Positions 55,531 through 64,000 of a stretch of DNA of 64,000 bases are shown here, one piece after another; the first letter of the stretch is position 1, and each line of letters starts with the position of its first letter. Under the pieces are notes generated by a model that was not told the DNA's origin, ran no database searches, and saw only the letters and a list, made by a program, of their open reading frames with translations. A program made the translations under genes and the position numbers. This DNA comes from Lepeophtheirus salmonis (taxonomy: Eukaryota > Arthropoda > Copepoda > Siphonostomatoida > Caligidae): positions 4,340,001 through 4,404,000 of the forward strand of contig NC_052138.2 in assembly GCF_016086655.4 (NCBI RefSeq), given 5' to 3'.

Positions 55531-56445
55531 ATAAATATGTATAAATATTTTTTTAAATTGGTTTTTTTTCTTTTTTATGTAATATTCCTTTCTGTGTTTG
55601 TGTAAGAAATTATTTGTTACTAAGCCGTTTGAGTAAAGTTTAGAGAAAGATTGGAAGAGAGAGACACTTTAACAAGGATTATATTGTTCACAAAACATAC
55701 GTAGATTTAATATTCTTCATAAAAAGTTGATAAACTATTACTAAGTAGTCTAACGTGACTCATTAGATGACGTCATGAATTATGTAGAAACAAAGCTCTT
55801 CCTTTGTTCTGTTTTTCTACTACTTTATCCGGCCATCTTTGAATTGAATGGAACTATTGTTCTGCGAAATTTACCAATTGATTCCCCCCAATTTTTGACG
55901 TCATATCACAACTCAATCAAGGAAATGATTATCTCATTAATTAAAAGTTTTTGCTCTGTAAGAATGACAAATTCTTGAATAAACTATTTATTAAGAGTAT
56001 TTTTTTCACCCAAATTATAAAATCACTTAAAGTAGGGAAAGTTTCTACTTTAGGACTCCTGGTTTATAGACAGAAAATCATTGGTTACATCTTATGGCAA
56101 CTGTAATGGGTAAAAAGTAAATATTGTACGCCAACATAAAAACAATCTTGAACATCAATCAAGATAAGGAGGAAGACAATATTTACTTAATATATATAAT
56201 AATCAAAATCCACTATAGAATGAGAATGTTAAAAAACCCCGAAAATCAGCAGAATAACTCCAACAATTTGAAGAATGTTTTGGAAGAGACAGAGCCCTGT
56301 AATTGGAGTTGCTTTACTAGGTTCTCCACTTTGACAATAGCTGATTTCCTCATTTGTTTGAGTCACGGCCCAAAATATAAAAATATTAATACTCTATTTT
56401 TGGAGAAGAACTCTACAAAGGCAATATATTTTGTTAAAATACCTC
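55531..56445. other. AT-rich stretch without a gene
   Basis: Frames at 55775-55978 and 56124-56522 show no recognised domain. About 56225-56285 (AAAATCAGCAGAATAAC, GAAGAATGTTTTGGAAGAGA) is the outer edge of an R1 copy without its core. Confidence 0.4.
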
Positions 56446-56449
56446 TCAA

Positions 56450-57312
56450 ATGTCACCTTGTAGATCTGTGGATGGTAAGAATCACTCTGGAGCTGAAGGG
56501 ATTACACTTTTTTCATTTCTAAGGGACAAATTACATGGAAAGCAATGGGTCCAAAAAATGAAAATATATCCTTGGAAACAATCAGATAATTCTCGATTCT
56601 GCTCTAAGCCTTTTGAAAAAAAAATCAATTAGTAAAGAATTCCAACTCTCCGGCCATTCCAACATTGTTTAAACATTAAAACCTAAAGTTCCAAAGCTCA
56701 CCAAAAACTCCAACAAACCCATTTTCATTCCGGAGAACAATGGTGTTGCCATGCAAGGTTAATAATGAAAGAAATCTCACTCTAGTTTTTTAGAGTAAAT
56801 TTCATTATAAAAAAAAGATCCCCACAATTTCAGGATCATATATACTTTACTCTTTATTTGGAACCTTTTACTTCTGAAAATGGAGAAATAAACTTAGTGG
56901 ACATGAATCTAATTTCATCAACAATAGAAGACAAAACTTCTTATAATATTAATTTGTTTTTGCATTAGTTACTTTATCCTTAAAATATATTAATTGCTTT
57001 ATATGTATTACAGATATTTCTCCTTAGGTAAAACTAAATGATATTAATACTAACCTATAAATCCAACTTAGAGTATATAAAACAGAAATAAAGGAATTAA
57101 AAAAGAAGTTGAAGGAGAAAGATGTCAAAATTCGGAACGCAGAATCAAAGTTTAAGTCTTTAGAAATGCGCGGCTCTTCGGTATTTAATTCAGAGCAGAT
57201 ACAAATTTTAATTGGCAAGTCTTCACATTCCAAAATCCGCCTTTGGTCTAATAAAGCCATCCAAAATTCACTTCTGTTAAGATTCGTTGAGGAAGTATAT
57301 GTTGTCCAATAG
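56450..57312 (+). pseudogene. Second THAP/P-transposase remnant
   Basis: The first part (56450-56632) reads MSPCRSVDGKNHSGAEGITL, FSFLRDKLHGKQWVQKMKIY and PWKQSDNSRFCSKPFEKK. This is a THAP domain with its conserved Trp (QWVQ) but with damaged zinc ligands: the second Cys of the first pair is gone and the His of C-x2-H is Pro. After a non-coding gap, 57073-57312 gives a coiled coil (KTEIKELKKKLKEKDVKIR) and then FNSEQIQILIG, RLWSNKAIQNSLLLRF, matching the P/THAP9 transposase core start (compare WNEEDFVKGLILKSL at 7.3 kb). It stops at 57310-57312. TACTAAC near 57047 and CTTAG near 57072 could be a branch point and acceptor of an intron. The catalytic region is absent. Confidence 0.65.
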
Positions 57313-57319
57313 AGGATTA

Positions 57320-57750
57320 ATCTATTGTGAGAAGAACAGTTATTATAAATTTGCAAAAATAAAGGCTTTATTCTAATCTTATAGCAATCAATTCAAAAAA
57401 ATTGTAAACTCAATAAATAAAGTAGCGGTTCATTTAATTACTTTGTCTATAAATTTCATAAAATTGTATATTCCACTGGGTCTAAGTATGTTAGGATAAG
57501 AACACACATACATTTACGATTGCAAACTGCTATTATCAAAGAAAATAGCTTTTTTTTTGCTTTCTGAAGCCGAAGAATGTGTATGCGAAATAAATCAAAT
57601 TAAAGAAATTATTAATAAAAGTAATTATTCCATTTGTTTATAATAATTAATCGTGCATGTAAGCTCAAGGAAATTATTTTTTTAGTATTCATTTATTGTA
57701 TTCAAGTTCTTCTTGGCCATTTGATATCTTTCACAAAGGGGCGTTAAAGA
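57320..57750. other. AT-rich stretch without a gene
   Basis: Nothing recognised apart from scattered short frames on the minus strand, which overlap the transposase remnant. Confidence 0.4.
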
Positions 57751-57754
57751 GGAG

Positions 57755-58095
57755 AAGAGAAATAATAATGTTCATGACGTTTCATTAGATAAGCTACAAT
57801 CCGCTGTCCCAAAGGAGGAAGGAGAAAAGGATATAAACAAGGACATTTGCTATAATTACTCTGATGTCAATCACCAATTCTACTCTGAGTGCAGAAAGAA
57901 CTTACAATTATAACGCAGGGTTATGCTTTTATGAGCACACGCGAATGTCCAATCAGGTTTGAATATAATTAGGAAAGGATACTCACTAGTCAGGAATCAA
58001 ATAATACAGACAACTGCTTAGAAAAGGAAAATTCATCCTTCGGACTACCAATTAAAAAAAAAAAAAAAAAAAAATAGGTCAGCTAAAAAATATAT
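57755..58095 (+). repeat. Interspersed repeat R1 copy
   Basis: TCATGACGTTTCATTAGATAAGCTACAATC, GGATATAAACAAGGACATTTGC, CTACTCTGAGTGCAGAAAG, CACACGCGAATGTCCAATCAGG and TCCTTCGGACTACCAATT form the R1 core. It is followed by an A-run (58055-58075). It is very close to the copy at 62980-63410, suggesting a shared recent history. Confidence 0.7.
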
Positions 58096-58249
58096 ACATA
58101 TCATATTGAACTACTTGAATTCTGATAGTTTTTTTTTACAAAAGTGAGGTTGAGTTATACTTTACTAGTCATTTGCAATTGTATTTATTTATAAATATTG
58201 ACTGTATCTTCAAAGGGGACAAAATAGAAGTCAAAAGTATTATTGTGCT

Positions 58250-58770
58250 GTAATTGCTCGTGCGCCAAGAAGACTGTAACAAAGCTTGCCAATGACTCAG
58301 GATCAGACGAACGGCCGTCTACAGCATTGAAAAAGCGATTTGAAACCTAAGGAACAGTCGCTAATAAGTCTGGGCAAGGTCAGAAACGAACAATAACAAC
58401 AAATGCCTTGATTATACGTTTCAAAAACATTAAAATATAATTGAAGATACCCTGGAATGCAAAATCAAAAGTAATCATTTGGACAGTCACAAAGGAGAAA
58501 AGGCTGTCTAGAGCCAAGCTTCTTTTGAAATGGTTAAAGAAAATGTGGCCTCCCAGGTCCCCCAATCTGAATCCCTTGGATTATTTCATCAAGGCAAAGG
58601 ATGAAGGAGCTACCAGCTACCCGAATCAAGACATATGGGTCTGAGAGATTTTGTAGTTTGCCATTTAAGGAAGCATGGAATTAATTGTCATAAGACTACA
58701 TCCGTAAGGTTTGTCCATCCTTCAGTTAGAAGATGGAGCCCATCATTGAGGCTGAGGGAGGCCATATTTA
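58250..58770 (+). pseudogene. Mariner-like transposase, internally deleted
   Basis: The N-terminal part, read across a frameshift, contains an HTH region (RRTAVYSIEKAI in one frame, ALKKRFETxGTVANKSGQGQ in another). It then passes to KLLLKWLKKMWPPRSPNLNP and LDYFIKAKDEGATSYPNQD, the third-motif region, where the usual Asp is Asn. The C-terminus ends around EDGAHH. The first and second catalytic regions are absent. Confidence 0.65.
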
Positions 58771-58879
58771 ATACAAAATGTTGATTTCAGTTATAATTCA
58801 CGAGAAATAAAATTAATTATGTTTTTACTGTTTTCACAAGCCAGTTTTTAATAAAGTTTGAAAAACAATCTTCAATGTA

Positions 58880-59080
58880 AACTTAAATATGACGCATGTA
58901 GTATAGCCAATATTTTATGACATATTTGAGTCAATTATTGGCATTTATTTAAATTTGTGGAGTGAGTTAAGATGCCTAATAGTTTAGAATCCTCATTTTA
59001 TTTAAGATACTGATATTGAACCCGATGTTGCCCTTTTCAACCATAAAATAAATCCATTTCTCATTCTTATAAACTGACGA
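58880..59080 (+). repeat. Family G repeat copy
   Basis: TAGCCAATATTTTATGACATATTTGAGTCAATTATTGGC, GTGAGTTAAGATGCC and GATATTGAACCCGATGTTGCCC match the family G copies at 41-45 kb. Confidence 0.6.
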
Positions 59081-59780
59081 TTAGATTTGGCTACTTTTAG
59101 TTAAATTTACAAAGCTTTTTTTGTAGTTGAAAAAGTGAGGAGATATAACATCCCTATTACTGGATATCCCCTGGAACACCATGAGATAGGCTGGATTTTT
59201 TTTTTGTGTGAAGCCGTACCATCAGCTTTGGAACTATCAATTAGCCTGGGGAATCTTTATGAGGTTACTTGTTATAACTCTTAAAACCATCAGCTATAAG
59301 TTTAAATAACCTTTCCACAAAGCATGCATTTTGCAGTACTTCTATCTTTCTCAATTTCTTGATTCTGGCTAAACTGTCGTTCGAAAAAGAAACTACTGCC
59401 AATATTAGGTGGCTCCTACTACAAATTTTGGCTCTTTCTAAAAATTTGATAATTTAGTTCAATAATCACAAATCATTGACTCCACAAGCTAATTTATTCG
59501 AACAATTTCATCTGTAAAATCAAAGTTTCGTTCGCCTTTGTTTGTTCTTCATAGGAATGTTTCATATAAATAAGTCTGTTTCTTTTAGACAGATAATTTA
59601 TGTTAAGACTGCGAGGGATTAAATACTTAACAAAATCACATTTTCATTTTCTTCCAAAAAAAAAAAAAAAAAATGGACCAACTTTAAGCAAATCATTTAG
59701 TAGTGCAACCTTACAGCATTGAAATAAAGGGTTTACTCTCTCTCAGCCTTCAACTATTGCATTATTGTAAACAATTCCCA
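59081..59780. other. AT-rich stretch without a gene
   Basis: No frame or repeat was recognised except an A-run at about 59657-59673. Confidence 0.4.
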
Positions 59781-59781
59781 T

Positions 59782-60012
59782 CTAGCCCAGAAAAATATTC
59801 CAGCCTTCTTCTATCGTTTCAAAATCAATTTTGGATTTATCACTAGATGGTGGATTAGACTTACGACCCGGTTTTAAGTTCCGTGTAAATGGGCTATGAG
59901 TACTCAAACTTTGAGTAATGAATAGAACAATCTTCACTTGCTCTGAGTAGCTCTCGTTCACTTCATCACAATCATGAAACGGGCAATCGATCACTCTTGG
60001 CGCTTTAGGCAT
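59782..60012 (-). pseudogene. Gag-like retroelement N-terminal fragment
   Basis: ATG 60012 opens a 76-codon frame. It begins MPKAPRVIDCPFHDCDEVNE, with a C-x4-C and a downstream TH that could be half of a zinc finger. It then has a Pro/Ser/Lys linker (KPGRKSNPPSSDKSK) and FETIEEGWNIFLG. A short Cys/His N-terminus followed by a linker and a W..F(L) segment resembles the start of gag-like polyproteins in some arthropod retroelements. This rests on remembered resemblance only. No pol, LTR or downstream continuation is visible. Confidence 0.35.
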
Positions 60013-60235
60013 TATGTCGAATATTTTGAGGTGTACGAGTACATTAATTCGATTAATTAAATGTAATCATGAATATATAAATCTTCTTAAAAAACAAATA
60101 CATTTCACAATGATTAAATGCTAAAAGATTTATAATTAAATATTATTTACCATTAATTAAATAATCAATTTACTTACTAATAATAAAATATATAAGTATG
60201 TAAGCAAAGGCCCCAAGAGGATCCTCTTTAAAAAA
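60013..60235. other. AT-rich spacer
   Basis: Short AT-rich sequence with repeated ATTAATTAAAT-like words and no recognised feature. Confidence 0.4.
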
Positions 60236-60239
60236 AACT

Positions 60240-60595
60240 CAACTCCCATCAGGATCCTTCTTTCTTTTCCAAATCAAAAGAATTGTGGGAGCCCCAGATA
60301 AAGTTTTATAATTTTTCAGAGGTGAGTCCCAAGTCCTTGACGGCCCTATTCACCGTCATCGAGTTGCCAGAGCGATCGATTGTCATTGAATGAGCCTCAA
60401 TTTACATTTGCAGCCCGGGTAGGAGTGTCCAGTTCCTCTTTGGTTATTTCGAGGCCTCCTGGTGACGTCACCCGACTCGTTCAGATACTTTTGAACATCG
60501 TATACGGTCGTCTTGGAGTACTAAATGGAGTCAGTACTAGTCTTGATGCTGTTTCCTACTCATGCTAATTCATCAATACTTTGCTTTACTTTCAT
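60240..60595 (-). pseudogene. Tc1-like transposase N-terminal fragment
   Basis: From ATG 60595 the minus strand reads MKVKQSIDELA, then YSKTTVYDVQKYLNESGDVT followed by RRPRNN, the N-terminal HTH and linker of a Tc1-like transposase, with two stops. The sequence degenerates after this and no catalytic motif follows. Confidence 0.55.
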
Positions 60596-60599
60596 GGTT

Positions 60600-61430
60600 A
60601 TTGTTGATATTTTCGCAGAAAATTCGAATTAAATGGTTGCTAACACTCTCAACATTTTATATTTGGCTCTATATTGATGAAGTCAAATTTTGTCCGGATT
60701 AATCTGTTAGACTCTGTAAATATATGTTGCTTTGGTGTCATTGTTAAGAATGGGATTATTGTAGTTAAAGGTGACAGTTTTATCTTCTTCGGGCTCTCTC
60801 TTATAATTATTTTTCTATTTTTGACTAAGATTGCGTGAATAAATTAAACATAAATAAGATGTTTATTGAATATTATTTAACAATACTCCTTGAGAAGTTT
60901 AATATAAATATAACGTTATTCATTTTCGTTATATTATGCTAAATTACTATTACTGTACTTATTTTCAGCCAATATATAGTAGCTTGTTTTGTGTCATTGT
61001 CTTTATATACTACATTTTTGAGCTTTGACCACGTGGATCAAATTTTATCTTGTTCATTTTTAGATCTGAATGTCAATTATATGATAAGCAAAAAAAAATT
61101 AAACTTTCAATCTGAAGGAGGTATTAGTTTTGGGGGGAGGGGGGCACACGTTACTTTTTTCCGGAGGTCATAAATGTATGAACCCATAGACGGTATTTCT
61201 TAAAATTGAAATAATAATAATAACAGATTTAGAAAAAAAAAAAAAAAATATTCAGGTTCCAATTACAAAAAGTTGCTACTCTAAAGGACATTTTTAGGAC
61301 ATATTTTATACACGTCTAAAGGACATGTTTTATGCATAACTGCATAAAATAAGGTTGGTAACTTGGGAGGTAAATTTCTAAGACTTTTCTGGACTCACAG
61401 TAGAATTAAGGACCGACATTGGAGTAATAA
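60600..61430. other. AT-rich stretch with an R1 scrap
   Basis: No gene was recognised. About 61385-61430 (GGACTCACAGTAGAATTAAGGACCGACATTGGAGTAA) is a minus-strand R1 fragment. A G-run lies at about 61131-61143. Confidence 0.4.
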
Positions 61431-61440
61431 CTGTGTATAT

Positions 61441-62131
61441 TAGTGATGGGTCGATTAAACGGAATCGGGTGTTTTATTTGGAATCGGTGTCTGGAAAATA
61501 ATGTTTAATTTGCAATTTCGATTCTTATATATTATTTATTACTGGTGTTTAACTATTTATTAATTTTTTAAGTTATGGAAAAAAAAAATAATATATTCCC
61601 CCCCCTTAAAGAAAAAATCAAGGAATTTATGCTTTTTACTAGAAAACTTAATATTAGATTTTTTTTTTTTCAAAAAATTTAAATTTTGTCAACAGCAGTG
61701 CGTTTTTTGAAAATTTTCTACAAAAAATGTAATTTTTGTGAATAAATCTTGATATTGGAATTTTTTTTAAATTTAATTTTTTTGTAAACAGCCATAGGCT
61801 TAAAAAAAAAATAAAAATAAATAAATTTTTGAGAATAAAAATAGGTTTTTAAAAGAAAAAATAATTTGTTTGTGAATAAAGGCTCTAAAAATTTGAAATT
61901 TTTTTTCAAAAAATTTAATTTTTTGTGAATTTCTCTGGATATTTGAAATGTAATAGTTCAATATATGAAATATATATTTCTTTAAAGTTAATATTTGAAA
62001 TTTTTTTCCCAAAAAAATTCCAAAAACTAAGCATATATATAAATATGTAGTCATGCAGATGCTCCTGATATATTTTAACTATTAAAGAATCGGAATTTGC
62101 ATCATAATTTTTTTAATTTTCCCATCACTAG
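61441..62131. mobile_element. Family D hAT-like element with minisatellite core
   Basis: The ends TAGTGATGGG (61441) and CCCATCACTA (to 62131) are perfect 10-bp inverted repeats. Flanks GTGTATAT (61433-61440) and GTTTATTT (62132-62139) agree at 6 of 8, compatible with an 8-bp duplication. Inside, GAATCGG words near both ends are family D sequence, while about 61590-62070 is an AT-rich minisatellite block (copy e) ending GCAGATGCTCCTG. The minisatellite element therefore seems to be inserted in, or to have become part of, family D. Family D fragments also occur at 20680-20740 and 27370-27470. Confidence 0.65.
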
Positions 62132-62139
62132 TTTATTTG

Positions 62140-62980
62140 TCCTTGATATATAGGGAGTGGGATTTGGCGTTTATTTCCTTATTTTCACAGCTGTTTTCAT
62201 AACAGCTAAGCTGCTCTCCTCCCAATTATTCTTCAAATTGTCAGGTTTACCATGGTGATAATTATCGGTTTACTTTATTTTTACAGCCCAAAAAAACATG
62301 TTTCATGTATCTCTGCAAATAAAGTTACAAACATATTTTTTTTTAATTAAGGCTTGCGAGGATTAGGACAATTTTTGCATCTCTAATCACTATCATAATA
62401 GATAGAACATAAAGCTGCATTTTCAATTTATCTCGTCGGATTTATATGAAACATATGTCACGAAACAAAATATGAAGAAAAGTTCCATTTTCTTCAGTTG
62501 TTTATTTATCTTTCTCTCTCTCTATTTTTTTAAACAACGACAAATCCATATTGATTTTTTTTCCTCCATTAAATCAATAACGAGAGATGAATTTAAAATT
62601 TCATACATAGAATATTATAGAAAGAACTATGTATATGGTTAAGTTTATACTTATATTTTTTATCTACATAATTATATATATAAACATTGAAATCCGTTCC
62701 CTTCCTACGTCTAGCTCTATCCTTGCATCATCGTCTTCCATTGATATGGTAATAAACTATTTACATAACAAAACACTAAATTGATTTGAGTATAGTGAAG
62801 AACAAGTCGTAATAAAAGAATTCCTTTTCATTTCTTTTTCTTTTTGATACTATATATAAAGCCAATAACTCTAATAATTAACCCTTTTTTAGAAGGAAAT
62901 AGGCACCTTAGGTAGGTTGGGGTCAAACAGGTGTATTTCAGTTTTTAGTAATGATAAAAATCCAGAGTAGAAGGGGATTG
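62140..62980. other. R1 fragment and gene-free sequence
   Basis: About 62160-62290 is a minus-strand R1 end (TTTATTTCCTTATTTTCACAGCTG, AACAGCTAAGCTGCTCTCCTCC). The rest up to 62980 is AT-rich with no recognised feature. Confidence 0.5.
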
Positions 62981-62984
62981 CAAA

Positions 62985-63410
62985 AAAAAAAAAAAAACAA
63001 CCAAAAATCAACAAAATAACTATCACAATTTGGAGAATGTTCTGGAGGAGATAAATACTACTACTAATGACCTTTCATTAGATCAGCTACAATCCGATGT
63101 GACAAGGGAGGAAGGAGAAAAGGATATAAACAAGGACGTTTGCTATAATTACTTTGATGTCGATTCCCTAATCTACTCTGAGTCCAACAAGGACTTACAA
63201 TGATAACTCCTCAACAAATCCTTAGGGTTACGCTCCGTCTTTTATGAGTACACACGAATGTCCAATCAGCTTTTGAATATAATTGAATCTATTTAGGAAA
63301 GGATGTTCACTACTCAAGAATTAAATAATAATGACAAATGCTAAGGAAAAGAAAATTCATTCTTCAGACCACTAATTCCAAAAATACGGACAAGATGAAA
63401 AATACACCAA
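62985..63410 (+). repeat. Interspersed repeat R1 copy
   Basis: An A-run and CCAAAAATCAACAAAATAAC lead into GAGAATGTTCTGGAGGAGAT, CCTTTCATTAGATCAGCTACAATC, GGATATAAACAAGGACGTTTGC, CTACTCTGAGTCCAACAAGGACTTACAATGATAAC, CGCTCCGTCTTTTATGAG, TGTCCAATCAGC and AAATTCATTCTTCAGACC-type words. It is one of the most complete R1 copies. Confidence 0.7.
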
Positions 63411-63556
63411 ATTTTCATCAATATTTATTAACTATTCAGTTTCAAATGTTAAATACAGAGTAAGGAATAAAAAATGCGCGGTTTATTTATTTAATATCAT
63501 TCCCAAAGGACACATTTGATAAAAAGTTTGTTTTGTAACAATTAATCTCCATTTAT

Positions 63557-63907
63557 ATGGCTTTTATTTTGTGTAATATACATCTCACTACGACAAAAAA
63601 TGGAAGAGCAACATGCCAAATGCTAAAGTGTACCCAATCTCCTTCATGCCAAGTAAGCCAAAAGGACATTGCTAAGATTTTGGCGTCAATATCAGCACAG
63701 TCAGCCATTTCCAACTCGCTAAAACGGTGTTTTAGGCTCCCAGAGGTCTCTTGGAAGTGGCATCTACAACCAAGGCTGAGGAGTAGCTACATCAAATGCC
63801 CGACTCTGACTCCAACGCACCATTTTTTAACAAATTATATAGGCTATGAAAGAGCCTATATAATTACTATTGAGTCATTTGAGTCTAGAGACTGTAAATT
63901 TAATTAA
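63557..63907 (+). other. Unassigned 116-codon ORF
   Basis: An ATG-initiated frame with no domain I can name. A central KDIAKILASISAQSAISNSL stretch is helix-like and could be the first helix of a decayed transposase DNA-binding domain, but the remainder does not support it. The far end of the window (63910-64000) is rich in ACTAATAACTAATTAC words. Confidence 0.2.
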
Positions 63908-64000
63908 TGGTTATAGGTAGTTATTACTAATTACATAATACTCTAACTAATAACTAATTACATACTAGTATAACTAATAACTTATGAGTTGTATGTAGTA

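Noticed and set aside
1..64000. tRNA, rRNA, CRISPR array or bacterial-type operon
   Set aside because: No cloverleaf with A and B boxes, no rRNA-like conserved block, no regularly spaced identical repeats with unique spacers, and no closely packed same-strand genes were seen by eye.

Overview
This is an AT-rich, intron-sparse eukaryotic window. There are no operons, ribosome binding sites or bacterial genes. The abundance and style of degenerate Tc1/mariner transposases, P-type (THAP) transposases and small terminal-inverted-repeat elements suggest an arthropod. From remembered resemblance of the transposase families I would guess a caligid copepod such as a salmon louse; that is inference and was not tested.

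Host genes are few. A complete intronless casein-kinase-1-like kinase lies at 12.03-13.03 kb (+). A C2H2 zinc-finger protein with long polyalanine and polyglutamine tracts lies at 15.33-16.76 kb (-), in an open exon that reaches a splice-acceptor-like site near 17.07 kb. An isolated exon-like ORF with one more zinc-finger pair of the same layout lies at 28.24-28.53 kb on the same strand. Everything else that looks coding is a transposon remnant or an ORF I do not recognise.

The most informative structure is at 5.1-9.5 kb: an almost full-length P-superfamily transposon. It has matching ends, a near-perfect 8-bp target duplication, a frameshifted THAP/P transposase on the minus strand, and a complete 1.2-kb Tc1-like element inserted just upstream of the transposase start. 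Four short elements with the same ends (1.24, 20.76, 54.27 and 55.09 kb) are best read as its internally deleted non-autonomous derivatives. A second THAP/P remnant sits at 56.45-57.31 kb.

Region by region: 0-10 kb holds P, hAT-like and Tc1/mariner elements. 10-12 kb holds interspersed repeats. 12-17 kb holds the two host genes. 17-28 kb holds transposase fragments, small TIR elements and long A-runs. 28-29 kb holds the isolated finger exon. 29-37 kb holds mariner deletion derivatives and repeat family R1. 37-48 kb is very repeat dense (R1, AT-rich minisatellite elements, family G, a 15-bp periodic tract, mariner fragments). 48-64 kb holds further mariner, P, hAT-like and R1 copies and one gag-like ORF fragment.

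I see no coordinated multi-gene pathway. The relationships that matter are between transposons: autonomous-type P element to MITEs, Tc1 nested in P, and minisatellite blocks inside hAT-like ends. I found no convincing tRNA, rRNA or CRISPR array by eye. Boundaries of repeat families without visible termini are approximate.
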